Shown here: positions 43,977-52,805 of the stretch, one piece after another
Layout of the letters: each line of letters starts with the position of its first letter
How positions within the stretch are numbered: the stretch's first letter is position 1
Source of the DNA: Cedecea lapagei
GTDB taxonomy: Bacteria > Pseudomonadota > Gammaproteobacteria > Enterobacterales > Enterobacteriaceae
Assembly (NCBI RefSeq): GCF_900635955.1
Contig: NZ_LR134201.1
Coordinates: 3,348,001 to 3,412,000 of the forward strand
Reading direction: 5' to 3'
Length of the DNA: 64,000 nucleotides
The notes under the pieces: generated by a model
What the model was told of the DNA's origin: nothing
Seen by the model: the letters and a program-made list of their open reading frames with translations, nothing else
Databases searched by the model: none
Translations under genes and position numbers: made by a program

Positions 43977-44228
43977 ATGAACCATCCACATCAAGCGCTG
44001 TTAAGCGCGGGCGGCATTTTGCTGCTGGCCTTTCTGTCGTGCCTGCTGCTGCCGGCTCCGGCGCTCACGCTGACGCTGGCGCAAAAGCTTATCGACACTT
44101 TCCATCTCATCGATCTCAGCCAGCTTTATGTGATCCTGTTTTGTATCTGGTTCCTCTTGCTGGGCACCCTCGAATATTACCTGCTGCGTTTTATCTGGCG
44201 CCGCTGGTTCTCGATTACCCGCATCTGA
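43977..44228 (+). CDS. Small two-helix inner-membrane protein
   Basis: An 83-residue protein starting MNHPHQALLSAGGILLLAFL, with two membrane segments (about residues 10-28 and 47-70) and a basic C-terminus (RFIWRRWFSITRI). It resembles small enterobacterial inner-membrane proteins (DUF1158 type) of unknown role, but I cannot confirm the family. A longer frame from 43863 includes a non-homologous N-terminus. It is upstream of fdnG on the same strand, 237 bp away. Confidence 0.65.
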   Translation: MNHPHQALLSAGGILLLAFLSCLLLPAPALTLTLAQKLIDTFHLIDLSQLYVILFCIWFLLLGTLEYYLLRFIWRRWFSITRI

Positions 44229-44370
44229 CTCCGCGAAAGTTAACGTGCCGTCTTCTGAATAAAGCGGCACTTTTCGAAGCCCCCTTCCCCTACTCCTGCC
44301 TCACTATCGCCCTGACACACGCAGGAGTTACTTGCGTAGGATAACCGCTAACACAAAAGGGGTAATTGCA

Positions 44371-44429
44371 TACCCAATGTTTATCGAGTTGATTTCACGC
44401 AATAACTGAATGGCCAATGCTGCTATTTT
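44371..44429 (+). promoter_or_regulatory. Candidate FNR/NarL-controlled fdnG promoter
   Basis: An FNR-like site TTGATTTCACGCAA (44389-44402; second half degenerate) is centred about 41 bp upstream of the start implied by the extended -10 TGC-TATTTT (44421-44429), the classical activator position. Just upstream, TACCCAA (44371-44377) and AGGGGTA (from 44358) resemble NarL heptamers. This mirrors the anaerobic, nitrate-induced E. coli fdn promoter. Confidence 0.45.
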
Positions 44430-44465
44430 CGCCCGCACGAAAAACGTCATAACAATGAGGTGACG

Positions 44466-47400
44466 ATGAACGTCAGTCGCAGGAAGTTTTTAAAATCTGC
44501 GCCGGCGGGATGGCAGGTACAACGGCGGCGGTGCTGGGTTTTGCCCCAAAAGCCGCGCTGGCGGAGACGCGCAACTACAAGCTGCTGCGCGCGAAAGAGA
44601 CCCGCAATAGCTGTACTTACTGTTCTGTTGGCTGTGGATTATTAATGTATAGCCTCGGAGATGGCTCTAAAAACGCCAAATCGAGCATTTTCCATATTGA
44701 AGGGGATCCGGATCACCCGGTAAACCGCGGTGCGCTTTGCCCGAAAGGCGCAGGGCTGCTCGACTATATTCACAGCGACAACCGTCTGCGCTACCCGGAA
44801 TACCGCGCGCCAGGCTCAAATACCTGGCAACGCATCAGCTGGGAAGACGCCTTCTCGCGCATTGCCCGCCTGATGAAAGATGACCGTGACGCGAACTTCG
44901 TCGAGAAGAATGAGCAAAACGTGACGGTCAATCGCTGGCTATCTACCGGCATGCTTTGCGCCTCGGCGGCCAGCAACGAAACCGGCATGTTAACCCAGAA
45001 GTTTGCCCGTTCGCTGGGCATGCTGGCGGTAGATAACCAGGCACGCGTCTGACACGGACCAACGGTAGCAAGTCTTGCTCCAACATTTGGTCGCGGTGCG
45101 ATGACCAACCACTGGGTTGATATCAAAAATGCCAACGTGGTGATGGTGATGGGCGGCAACGCCGCAGAAGCCCACCCGGTCGGTTTCCGCTGGGCGATGG
45201 AAGCCAAAAACAATAACGACGCTACGCTTATCGTGGTCGACCCGCGCTTTACCCGCACCGCTTCGGTGGCGGATATCTATGCGCCGATTCGTTCCGGGAC
45301 CGACATTACCTTCCTGTCGGGCGTCATTCTGTACCTGATTTCCAACAATAAAATCAACGCAGAGTACGTCAAACACTACACCAACGCTGCCCTGCTGGTG
45401 CGCGAAGATTTTAGCTTCGACGACGGCCTGTTCAGCGGCTACGACGAAGAAAAGCGCCAGTACGATAAGAGCAGCTGGAACTACCAGTTCGACGAAAACG
45501 GCTTTGCGAAGCGTGACGACACGCTGACCGACCCGCGCTGCGTCTGGAACCTGCTCAAAGAGCACGTTTCCCGCTACACGCCGGATGTCGTCGAGCATAT
45601 CTGCGGCACGCCGCAGGCTGACTTCCTGAAAGTGTGCGAAGTGCTCGCCTCAACCAGCGCGGTCGATCGCACCACCACGTTCCTTTATGCGCTGGGCTGG
45701 ACTCAGCACACCGTGGGCGCGCAGAACATCCGCACCATGGCGATGATCCAGCTGCTGCTGGGCAACATGGGCATGGCGGGCGGCGGCGTGAACGCGCTGC
45801 GTGGGCACTCCAACATTCAGGGTCTGACCGACCTCGGCCTGCTCTCCACCAGCCTGCCGGGCTATCTCTCTTTACCCCTCCGACAAACAAACCACGCTCG
45901 ACGGCTACCTTGCCGCCAACACGCCAAAAGCGACGCTGCCGGGCCAGGTGAACTACTGGGGTAACTATCCGAAGTTCTTCGTCAGCCTGATGAAGGCGTT
46001 CTACGGCGATGAAGCGCAGAAGGAAAACGGCTGGGGCTTTGACTGGCTGCCGAAGTGGGATCAGTCCTACGACGTGCTGAAGTACTTCGACATGATGGAT
46101 CGCAACCTTGTCACCGGCTATATCTGCCAGGGCTTTAACCCTGTTGCCTCGTTCCCGGATAAAAACAAGGTTGTCGCCAGCCTTAGCAAGCTGAAGTACC
46201 TGGTGATCGTCGATCCGCTGGTGACCGAAACCTCCAACTTCTGGCAGAACCACGGCGAGATGAACGACGTTGACCCGGCGAAGATCCAGACCGAGGTGTT
46301 CCGCCTGCCGTCCACCTGTTTTGCGGAAGAAGATGGCTCCATCGCCAACTCCGGCCGCTGGCTGCAGTGGCACTGGAAGGGTGCGGATGCGCCGGGGAAG
46401 CGCTAAACGACGGTGAGATTCTTGCCGGGCTTTACCACCGTCTGCGCCAGATGTACCAGGCCGAAGGCGGTAAAGGCGTTGAGCCGCTGATGAAGATGAG
46501 CTGGCACTACGACCAGCCGGATCGTCCTGAGTCCGAAGAGGTTGCCAAAGAGAGCAACGGCTACGCGCTGGAAGATCTGTTTGACGCCAGCGGCACGCTG
46601 CTTGTGAAAAAGGGCCAACTGCTTGACTCCTTCGCGCAGCTGCGTGACGACGGCTCTACCGCCTCCGGCTGCTGGATTTATACCGGGAGCTGGACCAGCA
46701 AAGGCAACCAGATGGCAAACCGCGACAACGCGGATCCGTCCGGGCTGGGCAATACCCTGGGCTGGGCTTGGGCGTGGCCGATGAACCGCCGCGTGTTGTA
46801 TAACCGCGCCTCGGCAGACCTGCAGGGGAAACCGTGGGACGCGAAACGCATGCTGATTCAGTGGAACGGCACAAAATGGGTCGGGAACGATATTCCGGAC
46901 TTCAGCGCCGCCGCGCCAGACAGCGGCGTTGGGCCGTTTATCATGCAGCAGGAAGGCTTGGGCCGTCTATTTGCGCTCGACAAGCTTGCCGAAGGGCCGT
47001 TCCCGGAACATTACGAGCCGTTTGAGACGCCGCTTGGCACCAACCCGCTGCACCCGAACGTGGTTTCCAACCCGGCAGCACGCCTGTACGAAGCGGACGC
47101 CAAGCGTATGGGCCGTAAGCAACAGTTCCCGTATGTCGGCACCACTTATCGCCTGACGGAGCACTTCCACACCTGGACCAAGCACGCGAGGCTTAACGCC
47201 ATCGTGCAGCCTGAGCAGTTTGTTGAAATAAGCGAAGGGCTGGCTAAGGCCAAGGGCATAGCCCACGGCGACCGGGTGAAAGTCAGCAGCAAACGCGGCT
47301 TTATTAAGGCCGTGGCCGTGGTAACGCCGCGCCTGCAAACCCTGCGAGCGGGTGGTCAGGACGTCGAAACCGTCGGTATTCCGCTGCACTGGGGCTTTGA

Positions 47401-47512
47401 AGGGGTAGCTCGCAAGGGCTATCTCGCCAATACCCTGACCCCGTCGATTGGCGACGCCAACTCGCAAACGCCGGAGTACAAGGCGTTTCTGGTCAACATT
47501 GAGAAGGCGTAA
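44466..47512 (+). CDS. fdnG: Selenocysteine formate dehydrogenase-N alpha subunit FdnG (three frameshifts)
   Basis: Periplasmic molybdenum catalytic subunit that oxidises formate. Tat signal MNVSRRKFLK, then a 4Fe-4S site (RNSCTYCSVGCG), and selenocysteine at UGA 45050-45052 in the context NQARV-Sec-HGPTVAS. The frame breaks three times: a missing T in the run 44487-44491, an extra C at 45875-45878 and a missing G at 46394-46397. After restoring these the product is about 1015 residues and closely follows E. coli FdnG throughout. All breaks are single-base homopolymer changes, so an assembly error is more likely than decay. Confidence 0.92.
45050..45092 (+). promoter_or_regulatory. Selenocysteine UGA and SECIS hairpin
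   Basis: The UGA is followed by a stem-loop: GACCAA pairs with TTGGTC, with an inner AGCAA-GTC-TTGCT stem. This is the bacterial SECIS position and shape (immediately 3' of the UGA) required for SelB binding. The inner stem and GUC-type loop resemble those of E. coli fdnG. Confidence 0.88.
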
Positions 47513-47523
47513 GGGAGAAAACA

Positions 47524-48408
47524 ATGTCCATGCAATCTCAGGATATTATCAAACGCTCGGCGACCAACGGCTTCACGCCGCCGCCGCGGGCGCGTGACTT
47601 CAAGGAAGAGGTCACCAAGCTCATCGATGTTTCAAGCTGCATCGGCTGTAAGGCCTGCCAGGTTGCCTGCTCGGAGTGGAACGACATCCGCGACGAAGTG
47701 GGGCACTGCGTCGGGGTTTACGATAACCCCGCCGACCTGAGCGCCAAGTCCTGGACGCTGATGCGTTTTTCAGAAACCCGTGAAAACGGCAAGCTGGAAT
47801 GGCTTATCCGCAAAGACGGCTGTATGCACTGCGAAGATCCGGGCTGCCTTAAGGCCTGCCCGTCCGCCGGGGCGATTATTCAGTACGCCAACGGCATCGT
47901 GGACTTCCAGTCTGAGCACTGCATCGGCTGCGGCTACTGCATCGCGGGCTGCCCGTTCAACGTTCCCCGGCTGAACAAAGACGACAACCGCGTTTATAAA
48001 TGCACCTTGTGCGTCGACCGCGTGAGCGTTGGGCAGGAGCCTGCCTGCGTGAAAACCTGCCCAACCGGCGCTATTCGCTTTGGCACCCGCAAAGAGATGC
48101 TGGAAATGGCAGACCAGCGCGTAGAGAAGCTGAAAAAACGCGGTTTTGAAAAGGCGGGCGTTTATAACCCTCAGGGCGTTGGCGGTACGCACGTGATCTA
48201 TGTCCTGCACCACGCGGACCAGCCGGAGCTGTACCACAACCTGCCGAAAGAGCCGAAGATTGATACCCCGATCAACCTGTGGAAAGGCATTCTGAAGCCG
48301 CTCTCAGCTGCGGGCTTTGTGGCCACCTTCGCCGCCCTGATCTTCCACTACGTGGGGATAGGCCCTAACGAAGAGGTGGACGAAGATGAGGAGGATAAGC
48401 ATGAGTAA
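47524..48408 (+). CDS. fdnH: Formate dehydrogenase-N beta subunit FdnH
   Basis: A 294-residue iron-sulfur electron-transfer subunit with four ferredoxin-type cysteine clusters (CIGCKACQVAC, CMHCEDPGCLKAC, CIGCGYCIAGC and CTLCVDRV plus CVKTC), and a C-terminal membrane helix (LSAAGFVATFAALIFHYVG). It passes electrons from FdnG to the cytochrome FdnI. Length equals E. coli FdnH (294) and not FdoH (300). It starts 11 bases after fdnG and overlaps fdnI by eight bases. Confidence 0.95.
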   Translation: MSMQSQDIIKRSATNGFTPPPRARDFKEEVTKLIDVSSCIGCKACQVACSEWNDIRDEVGHCVGVYDNPADLSAKSWTLMRFSETRENGKLEWLIRKDGCMHCEDPGCLKACPSAGAIIQYANGIVDFQSEHCIGCGYCIAGCPFNVPRLNKDDNRVYKCTLCVDRVSVGQEPACVKTCPTGAIRFGTRKEMLEMADQRVEKLKKRGFEKAGVYNPQGVGGTHVIYVLHHADQPELYHNLPKEPKIDTPINLWKGILKPLSAAGFVATFAALIFHYVGIGPNEEVDEDEEDKHE

Positions 48409-49051
48409 GATGATTGTCAGAACGAAATTCATCGACCGTGCCTGCCACTGGACGGTCGTGATTTGCTTCTTCCTCGTGTCGCTGTCCGGCATCGCGCTGT
48501 TCTTCCCGACGCTGCAATGGCTGACGGAAACCTTCGGTACGCCACAGATGGGACGTATTTTGCACCCGTTCTTTGGCGTAGCTATCTTTGTGGCGCTGAT
48601 GTTTATGTTCGTACGCTTCGTGCATCACAACATTCCCGATAAGCAGGATCTGCCCTGGCTAAAAGGCATTGTTGAGGTGCTGAAAGGCAACGAGCATAAA
48701 GTCGCGGACGTGGGCAAGTATAACGCCGGGCAGAAGATGATGTTCTGGAGCATCATGAGCATGATCTTCGTGCTGCTGGTGACCGGGATTATTATCTGGC
48801 GGCCCTGGTTCGCTCACTACTTCCCGATATGGATGATTCGCTACAGCCTGCTGATCCACGCCGCGGCGGCCATTGTTCTGATCCACGCCATCCTGATCCA
48901 TATGTACATGGCGTTTTGGGTGAAAGGATCGGTTAAGGGAATGATTGTCGGCAAAGTCAGCCGCCGCTGGGCGAAGAAGCATCACCCACGCTGGTATCGC
49001 GCCATCGAGGCGGAAGAGGCCAAACAAGAGAGTAGAGAGGGACTGAAGTAG
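48401..49051 (+). CDS. fdnI: Formate dehydrogenase-N cytochrome b556 subunit FdnI
   Basis: A 216-residue integral membrane cytochrome with four helices. Haem-ligating histidines are expected in FIDRACHWTVVI, HPFFGVAIFV and the HAAAAIVLIHAILIHMYMAFW region. It transfers electrons to menaquinone for nitrate respiration. The ATG at 48401 overlaps the fdnH stop; five upstream codons in the longer frame are not part of the family. It ends the fdnGHI operon. Confidence 0.95.
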   Translation: MSKMIVRTKFIDRACHWTVVICFFLVSLSGIALFFPTLQWLTETFGTPQMGRILHPFFGVAIFVALMFMFVRFVHHNIPDKQDLPWLKGIVEVLKGNEHKVADVGKYNAGQKMMFWSIMSMIFVLLVTGIIIWRPWFAHYFPIWMIRYSLLIHAAAAIVLIHAILIHMYMAFWVKGSVKGMIVGKVSRRWAKKHHPRWYRAIEAEEAKQESREGLK

Positions 49052-49061
49052 CTCCTCGTTT

Positions 49062-49091
49062 CCCCTCTTCCCAACCCACTGGGGAGAGGGG
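49062..49091. repeat. GA/CT-rich palindrome after fdnI
   Basis: CCCCTCT and AGAGGGG arms, with additional CCC/GGG pairing, sit 10 bp after the fdnI stop. It is similar to the palindromes at 30883-30941 and may act as an mRNA 3' end. Confidence 0.5.
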
Positions 49092-49259
49092 CATTACGCA
49101 AAAGAATTGTGTTGTTTTGTATCTCTTCCGCGTTCAGCTAAACAACAAAACAAATCCCCCTCCCCCTGACACAGCCCACATACAAACCAGGCGTTAAATA
49201 AGCGCATCCGCCACCTGCAGGCGGCAACGTGTTCAACGACCTGATATGTGAGGCTTATG

Positions 49260-49520
49260 ATGAAACTGTTCCGCAACGTTATTCTCCCGCTCGTGCTTGC
49301 TGCGTCTGTTGCTCCGGCCTTTGCGGCAAAAGAAGTTCACAGCGCGCAGGGGCTGGTGAAAATCGGCACCGTCACCGAAAGCGAGAGCACCACGCTGTCT
49401 CTCGAACAACTGAATGAAAAACTGGCTCAGAAGGCCGAAAAAGCCGGTGCCAGCGCCTGGCGAGTTGTCTCCGCTGGCGGCAATAACAGCGTCTTCGGCA
49501 GCGCCGATATTTACCGCTGA
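49260..49520 (+). CDS. DUF1471 (YhcN/BhsA family) periplasmic protein
   Basis: An 86-residue exported protein with signal peptide MKLFRNVILPLVLAASVAPAF ending before AAKEVHSAQ, and the DUF1471 core (LVKIGTVTESESTTLSLEQLNEKLAQKAEKAGASAWRV region) ending in GSADIYR. Members are stress-induced (acid, oxidants, copper, chlorine). I chose the ATG at 49260 because GAGG lies six bases upstream; 49248 (GTG) and 49257 are possible. An alpha/beta hydrolase gene follows after 28 bp. Confidence 0.9.
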   Translation: MKLFRNVILPLVLAASVAPAFAAKEVHSAQGLVKIGTVTESESTTLSLEQLNEKLAQKAEKAGASAWRVVSAGGNNSVFGSADIYR

Positions 49521-49548
49521 TTTATCCCCCCTCAAACAGGAAAATAAA

Positions 49549-50316
49549 ATGAAACCCACGCGTAAAACGCTGCTGGCGCTGGCTGCGGCTGGCCTGATGA
49601 CAGGATTTACCGCCCAGGCAGAGACTCAGCATACCATCGTGTTAGTGCACGGTGCCTTCGCCGATGCCACAGGCAGCTGGGAACAGGTGATCCCCGTGCT
49701 GCAAACGCGCCACTACGAAATCATCACCGCGCAAATCCCGCTAACCTCACTGGCTGACGATGTAGCGGCGACAAAACGCGCCATCGCCCGCGCCAAAGGC
49801 GACGTAATTCTGGTCGGCCATTCCTGGGGCGGCACGGTGATTACCGAAGCGGGCAACGATCCGAAAGTAAAAGGACTGGTGTACATCAACGCCTTTGCGC
49901 CGTCGCAAGGCCAGTCAACGGCGGACCTGGCCAACAGCTTCCCCGCCCCGCCCGGTAGCGCAAAAATCATCAAGGGTACGGACGGCTTCCTGAGCCTCGA
50001 CCCGAAGGCCGTCGCCACTGACTTTGCCCAGGATGCGACGCCTGAAGCGCAGAACATTATTGGCATCACCCAGATGCCGATCGCCGCCGCAAGCTTTACC
50101 GAAAAAGTGACCACCGCCGCCTGGCAGCAAAAACCGAGCTGGTTCCTGGTCGGCAGCAACGACCGGATGATTAACCCGGACCTGGAGCGGGCAATGGCGA
50201 AAAAAATCCACGCCCACGTCACCGAGCTGCCGGTCAGCCACGTGCCGATGCTCTACGACCCGAAGAATGTCGCCCGCACGATATTTAAAGCCGTAAATAT
50301 TACGTCGGGGAATTAA
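49549..50316 (+). CDS. Exported alpha/beta hydrolase
   Basis: A 255-residue protein with a signal peptide (MKPTRKTLLALAAAGLMTGF, ending AQA) and an alpha/beta hydrolase fold: VLVHGAFADATGSW, nucleophile elbow GHSWGGTV, acidic residue in VGSNDRMINPD and His in PVSHVPML. It resembles haloperoxidase-like or EstC-like esterases. The 28-bp gap to the DUF1471 gene suggests co-transcription, as these two families often respond to the same stresses. Its substrate is unknown. Confidence 0.85.
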   Translation: MKPTRKTLLALAAAGLMTGFTAQAETQHTIVLVHGAFADATGSWEQVIPVLQTRHYEIITAQIPLTSLADDVAATKRAIARAKGDVILVGHSWGGTVITEAGNDPKVKGLVYINAFAPSQGQSTADLANSFPAPPGSAKIIKGTDGFLSLDPKAVATDFAQDATPEAQNIIGITQMPIAAASFTEKVTTAAWQQKPSWFLVGSNDRMINPDLERAMAKKIHAHVTELPVSHVPMLYDPKNVARTIFKAVNITSGN

Positions 50317-50403
50317 CTCACCTGATTCGGTAAGGAGGAAATAACGCCGCCAATAAATGACCGATGACCTACCGCCCCTAACTTATTTAATTATCTGGAG
50401 AAC

Positions 50404-50673
50404 ATGATGAACCGTATTGCTATGTCCGCGATTGCCCTTTCCCTGGTTTCTTTCAGCGCGGCCTCTTTTGCCGCCGAATTAACCGGGCCAAACCTTGAGC
50501 GCTGTTTTGGTATTGCTAAGGCCGCTGATAACGACTGCAAAGCAGGCGCGGGCACCACCTGCGCAGGCACCTCAAAGGTCGATTACCAGAAAAATGCCTA
50601 CAAGATGGTTCCTGCAGGCACCTGCACGTCGATCCAGACGCCAGCTGGCCACGGCTCGCTGACCGAAGGCTAA
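50404..50673 (+). CDS. Bufferin precursor (DUF2282)
   Basis: An 89-residue exported peptide with a Sec signal (MMNRIAMSAIALSLVSFSAA) and four cysteines in the mature part (ERCFGIAK, NDCKAG, TTCAGT, GTCTSI). This is the DUF2282 pattern of bufferins, RiPPs whose cysteines are converted by MNIO enzymes to copper-binding thiooxazoles before export. The modifying enzyme genes follow directly (DUF692, DUF2063). Peptides of this class buffer copper in the periplasm. GGAG precedes the ATG. Modification here is inferred from family and context. Confidence 0.85.
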   Translation: MMNRIAMSAIALSLVSFSAASFAAELTGPNLERCFGIAKAADNDCKAGAGTTCAGTSKVDYQKNAYKMVPAGTCTSIQTPAGHGSLTEG

Positions 50674-50689
50674 TAAAAGGGCCACTCAC

Positions 50690-51526
50690 ATGACGATGAC
50701 CATCAATCTGGGCGCGGGCTTAGGCCTCAAGCCCGAGCATTACGCCGATGCCTGGAGCAGCCCGTCGCCCCTTTGGTACGAGGTTCACAGTGAAAATTAT
50801 CTCATGGCGGGTGGCCCGCGCAGAGAGTGGCTGGCGGCCATCCGCCAGCAGCACCCGATCTCCCTGCACGGCGTTTCGCTATCGCTGGCCTCAGACGAGC
50901 CACCGGACGCTAAATTGCTCTCACAGCTGCGGGCGCTGGTTACCGACATCAAACCCGCGCTCGTTTCAGAGCACCTCGCCTGGTCGCGCTGGAACGGGAT
51001 TTATTACCCTGACCTGCTGCCGGTGCCGAGAACAACGCGAGTGCTGAACCGCGTTATCGACAATATTAACCGCACGCAGGATGCGCTGGGCTGCCAGATA
51101 TCTCTGGAAAACCCCACGCATTATTTGCAGATGCCGGAACACGAATGGGACGAAATAGAATTTCTCGACGAAGTGAGCCGTCTGAGCGGATGCGGCCTGC
51201 TGCTGGATCTGAATAACGTCTGGATTAGTGCCCACAACCTCGGATTTGATGCGATGGCCTGGCTGAGCCGCTTCCCGGCTGAACGCATCACCGAGATCCA
51301 TCTGGCGGGCTTTAGCGCCGACGAGGGCGGCAGCCATTTGCTGATTGATAGCCACGACCAGTCTGTCTCCGCGGAGGTCTGGCAGCTTTATGCTCACCTG
51401 ATCAAGCGCGCGGGAGCAAAACCCACGCTTATCGAACGGGATGACAACCTGCCGTCGTTTGCTGACTTACTGGCCGAACAGCAGCACGCCCAGCATATTA
51501 TCAACACACTGGGGGCCACGGCATGA
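50690..51526 (+). CDS. DUF692 multinuclear non-haem iron oxidase (MNIO, BufB-like)
   Basis: A 278-residue TIM-barrel enzyme of the DUF692/MNIO family. Iron-binding residues are visible in VHSENYLM, SLHGVSLS, SEHLAWSR, SLENPTHY, LLDLNNVW, EIHLAGFS, DSHDQS and LIERDDNLP. In bufferin systems it oxidises precursor cysteines to thiooxazoles together with its DUF2063 partner. It follows the precursor by 16 bp and its stop overlaps the partner start by four bases. The substrate is almost certainly the upstream peptide. Confidence 0.9.
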   Translation: MTMTINLGAGLGLKPEHYADAWSSPSPLWYEVHSENYLMAGGPRREWLAAIRQQHPISLHGVSLSLASDEPPDAKLLSQLRALVTDIKPALVSEHLAWSRWNGIYYPDLLPVPRTTRVLNRVIDNINRTQDALGCQISLENPTHYLQMPEHEWDEIEFLDEVSRLSGCGLLLDLNNVWISAHNLGFDAMAWLSRFPAERITEIHLAGFSADEGGSHLLIDSHDQSVSAEVWQLYAHLIKRAGAKPTLIERDDNLPSFADLLAEQQHAQHIINTLGATA

Positions 51527-52287
51527 GCATCAATTTAAGCCGCTACCACAATGCGTTTATTGGCCTGCTCTATGGCGAGGCGCGATCCGAGTTAGGTCAT
51601 CTTCAACACCAGCCCGGCATTGCCGTTTACCGCAACGGCATCATCAAAGCCTGCGTGGATGCGCTGGAAGCTAATTATCCCAGCGTATCGCGGCTTACCG
51701 GCAGCGACTTTTTCCGTGAAATGGCGCGCGGCTATGCACTCGAAAAACCACCGCACGAAGGAGAATTGATTCGCTATGGCGACGCTTTCCCTGACTTCAT
51801 TGCCGCTTATCCACCCGCACGCGACCTGCCGTATTTAAGCCCGGTTGCCGGGCTGGACTGGCTGTGGCTTGAAGCGTTTTGCGCTCAACGTTCATCTCCG
51901 CTGGAGGTACATACGCTGGCAAATATCCCTCCGGAGGCGTTAGGCACCCGAACATTACTGCTGCAGGACTGTGTTCGCTGGTGCTGGCATCCCACGCTGC
52001 CGGTGTTCACGCTCTGGGCGTTCAACCGCTACCAAAAAGAGGCCCCGGACACGATCCACTGGCAGGGAGAAGGGGTTCTGCTGGTTCGCCGCCAGCAGCA
52101 TATTTTTGCCGAGCCCTTAAGCGCAGGCGGTGCCGTCTTTCTTACCTCCTGCGCCCGGGGAAACAACCTGAACCAGGCAAGCGAGTACGCCCTGGCAGCC
52201 GAGCCGGATCTCGCCATCGGCCCTTTTTTTAGCAACCTGCTTAACGGCGGCGTTTTCGCTGCCCCAACTACTCTTTTGAGGCGATAA
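51523..52287 (+). CDS. DUF2063 partner protein (BufC-like)
   Basis: A 254-residue protein with the N-terminal helical DUF2063 domain (YRNGIIKACVDALEANYPSV, often described as DNA-binding-like) and a C-terminal substrate-recognition region. In MNIO systems it binds the precursor peptide and presents it to the oxidase. Its ATG overlaps the DUF692 stop (ATGA) and the DoxX gene follows two bases after its end, making one tightly packed operon. Confidence 0.88.
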   Translation: MSINLSRYHNAFIGLLYGEARSELGHLQHQPGIAVYRNGIIKACVDALEANYPSVSRLTGSDFFREMARGYALEKPPHEGELIRYGDAFPDFIAAYPPARDLPYLSPVAGLDWLWLEAFCAQRSSPLEVHTLANIPPEALGTRTLLLQDCVRWCWHPTLPVFTLWAFNRYQKEAPDTIHWQGEGVLLVRRQQHIFAEPLSAGGAVFLTSCARGNNLNQASEYALAAEPDLAIGPFFSNLLNGGVFAAPTTLLRR

Positions 52288-52288
52288 G

Positions 52289-52756
52289 ATGAAAACATTT
52301 GAACACAAGATAACGGAACAGGGCGTTCGCTCGCTGTGGAACAAAATCTGGGAACGGATTCAGGCAGGTGTCAGCGATAACCTGCTGTTACTCGTCGCCC
52401 GCGTGGGCATTGCCGCCGTGTTTTTCCTTTCGGGCCGCACCAAAGTGACGGGATTTATGACGCTCAAACCGTCCACCTACGAGCTGTTCCGCACCGAATA
52501 CGCGCTGCCGCTCATCCCCTATGACATCGCCGCCCACCTCGCCACGTTTGCCGAACACACCTTCCCTGTTCTGCTGGTGCTGGGCCTGTTTTCACGCTTC
52601 GCCGCCGCAGGCTTGCTGTTTATGACGCTGGTGATTGAGATTTTTGTCTACCCGGACGCCTGGCCGACACACCTTATCTGGGGCGGGCTGTTACTGCTGG
52701 TTGTCTCCCGCGGCGCAGGCCGTTGGTCGCTGGATAGCGTGCTGAGGCTGGCGTGA
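52289..52756 (+). CDS. DoxX family membrane protein (BufD-like)
   Basis: A 155-residue protein with four membrane helices of the DoxX family (ARVGIAAVFFLSGRTKVTGF as first helix; FPVLLVLGLFSRFAAAGLL in the middle). DoxX-like genes often end bufferin operons; the role is unproven, possibly redox or export support. It starts two bases after the DUF2063 stop. The CRISPR array begins 50 bp downstream. Confidence 0.87.
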   Translation: MKTFEHKITEQGVRSLWNKIWERIQAGVSDNLLLLVARVGIAAVFFLSGRTKVTGFMTLKPSTYELFRTEYALPLIPYDIAAHLATFAEHTFPVLLVLGLFSRFAAAGLLFMTLVIEIFVYPDAWPTHLIWGGLLLLVVSRGAGRWSLDSVLRLA

Positions 52757-52805
52757 GGGACCACTGGAGCGGCACGGCAATCACTCTCACCGTGCCGCTC
52801 CTGCC

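Noticed and set aside
45050..45052. UGA in fdnG read as a nonsense mutation
   Set aside because: Position, protein context and the following SECIS hairpin show that it encodes selenocysteine.
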